A stretch of DNA of 34,126 nucleotides from assembly GCA_020073285.1 (NCBI GenBank), contig JAIQFM010000028.1:1-34126 (forward strand), given 5' to 3'. This document shows positions 33,347-34,126 of the stretch, piece by piece. The translations under genes were made by a program, and so were the position numbers. The DNA is from Terriglobia bacterium. GTDB lineage: Bacteria; Acidobacteriota; Terriglobia; Terriglobales; Acidobacteriaceae. Below the pieces are notes generated by a model, which saw only the letters and a program-made list of their open reading frames with translations, ran no database searches and was not told the DNA's origin. Within the stretch, counting starts at the first letter, position 1; every line of letters begins with the position of its first letter.

Positions 33347-34126
33347 CGTCTCCAGCGCCAGCGCCATGCCCATGCCGCCGCTGACGCACAGCGTCGCGAT
33401 CCCGCGCCTCGATTTGCGCTTCAGCATCTCGTGCAGCAGCGTCACGGTAATGCGCGTGCCGGTGCAGCCGATGGGGTGACCGAGCGCGATGGCGCCGCCG
33501 TTCACGTTGAGGCGCTCGCGATCGAAATGCATTTCCCGATCGCAGGCCAGCACCTGGGCGGCGAAGGCTTCGTTCAACTCGATGATGCTGGCATCGGTAG
33601 TGGCGACCCCGAACTTGTCGCGCAATTTGTGCAGCGCGGGCACCGGACCAATGCCCATGTAACGCGGGTCCACGCCCGCCGAGGTCGCGCCGATGATTCG
33701 CGCCAGCGGCTTCAGATTGTGCTGCTTCACGAATCGCTCGGATGCGAGCACCACGGCGGCCGCCGCGTCGGTGATCCCGGAAGAATTGCCGGCGGTGATG
33801 GTGCCAGTCTTGGAGAACACCGGGGCCAGCTTGGCCATCTTCTCCAGGGTTGCGCCGAGGAAGGGGTGCTCGTCGCGCGCAAAAACTTGCGTGCCCTTTT
33901 TGCTCTCGATCGTCACCGGCACAATCTCGTCGTTGAAGCGCCCCGCGTTGAGCGCACGCTCGGCGCGCTGTTGCGAGCACAGCGCGTACTGGTCCTGTTC
34001 CTCGCGCGTGATCTGGTACTTCTGCGCCAGAAGCTCGGCGGTCTCGCCCATCACCATTTTGGCCAGCGGGCAGTTGAAGCCGTCGCGATACATGCCGTCC
34101 ACCAATTCGGTGTTGCCCATGCGCAG
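33338..34126 (-). CDS. acetyl-CoA C-acetyltransferase (thiolase), C-terminal part
   Basis: The 3' part, 262 codons plus stop; the gene continues past the right edge, because its frame is open beyond the ATG at 34120. It is a thiolase, which joins or splits acyl-CoA by a Claisen reaction. NGGAIALGHPIGCTG holds the catalytic His and CVSGGMGMALALETIG holds the second Cys. The nucleophilic Cys of the N-terminal half lies outside the window. ITAGNSSGITDAAAAVV and IIELNEAFAAQ are equally diagnostic. The stop codon and last sense codons lie inside the 8-bp dyad element. Degradative (beta-oxidation) and biosynthetic forms cannot be told apart here. Confidence 0.94.
   Translation of the reverse strand: MRMGNTELVDGMYRDGFNCPLAKMVMGETAELLAQKYQITREEQDQYALCSQQRAERALNAGRFNDEIVPVTIESKKGTQVFARDEHPFLGATLEKMAKLAPVFSKTGTITAGNSSGITDAAAAVVLASERFVKQHNLKPLARIIGATSAGVDPRYMGIGPVPALHKLRDKFGVATTDASIIELNEAFAAQVLACDREMHFDRERLNVNGGAIALGHPIGCTGTRITVTLLHEMLKRKSRRGIATLCVSGGMGMALALETIG

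Noticed and set aside
30001-34126. Long plus-strand open frames opposite glmS, purS, the response regulator and thiolase
   Set aside because: They are mirror frames of high-GC genes with clear families on the minus strand.

Overview
The window is GC-rich (visibly around 60%+) bacterial chromosome with densely packed genes. It carries an HspR-controlled dnaK operon, Shine-Dalgarno driven genes with many TTG/GTG starts, and short-period intergenic palindromes. Together these suggest an Acidobacteriota-like organism. That placement is inferred from protein style and gene content; there is no rRNA or other decisive marker.

Layout. At 1-852 is the 3' end of a glycogen branching enzyme. At 948-1719 (minus) is a two-gene SRPBCC/ArsR operon behind a promoter carrying two identical-type dyads. 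At 2036-2716 (minus) is an unrecognised single-span membrane protein, divergent from the next block. From 2943 to 22446, all on plus, lies a roughly 19.5 kb exopolysaccharide/glycan locus. It holds six GT4-type and one GT2 glycosyltransferases, a class I and an FkbM-type methyltransferase, and a Wza-like export protein with SLBB domains. It also holds two sugar-nucleotide SDR enzymes (one a clear GDP-mannose 3,5-epimerase), a SPASM radical SAM enzyme, a NodU-type O-carbamoyltransferase, a WecA-like initiating phosphosugar transferase with an extra C-terminal domain, and two unrecognised small proteins. No flippase, polymerase or chain-length kinase is visible, so those would lie elsewhere.

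From 27074 back to 22543 (minus) is the heat-shock operon: dnaK, an unrecognised 59-aa protein, a secreted NTF2-like protein, dnaJ, then the repressor hspR. A HAIR-like operator lies over the -35 and spacer of the dnaK promoter, so the last gene of the operon probably represses the first. Then follow a small membrane protein (plus), an FNR-type flavin reductase, a cytoplasmic papain-family protease with a strong terminator, glmS, purS, a LytTR response regulator and the 3' part of a thiolase (all minus).

The most unusual non-coding signal is a set of intergenic dyads built from short tandem units of a fixed period. There are three 6-bp TTTCAG elements (17770-17846, 22459-22544, 32268-32420), two 7-bp arrays (24948-25013, 22939-22977) and one 8-bp element (33260-33346). 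Most abut or overlap a stop or start codon. One is a perfect 26-bp inverted repeat exactly concentric with a terminator hairpin.
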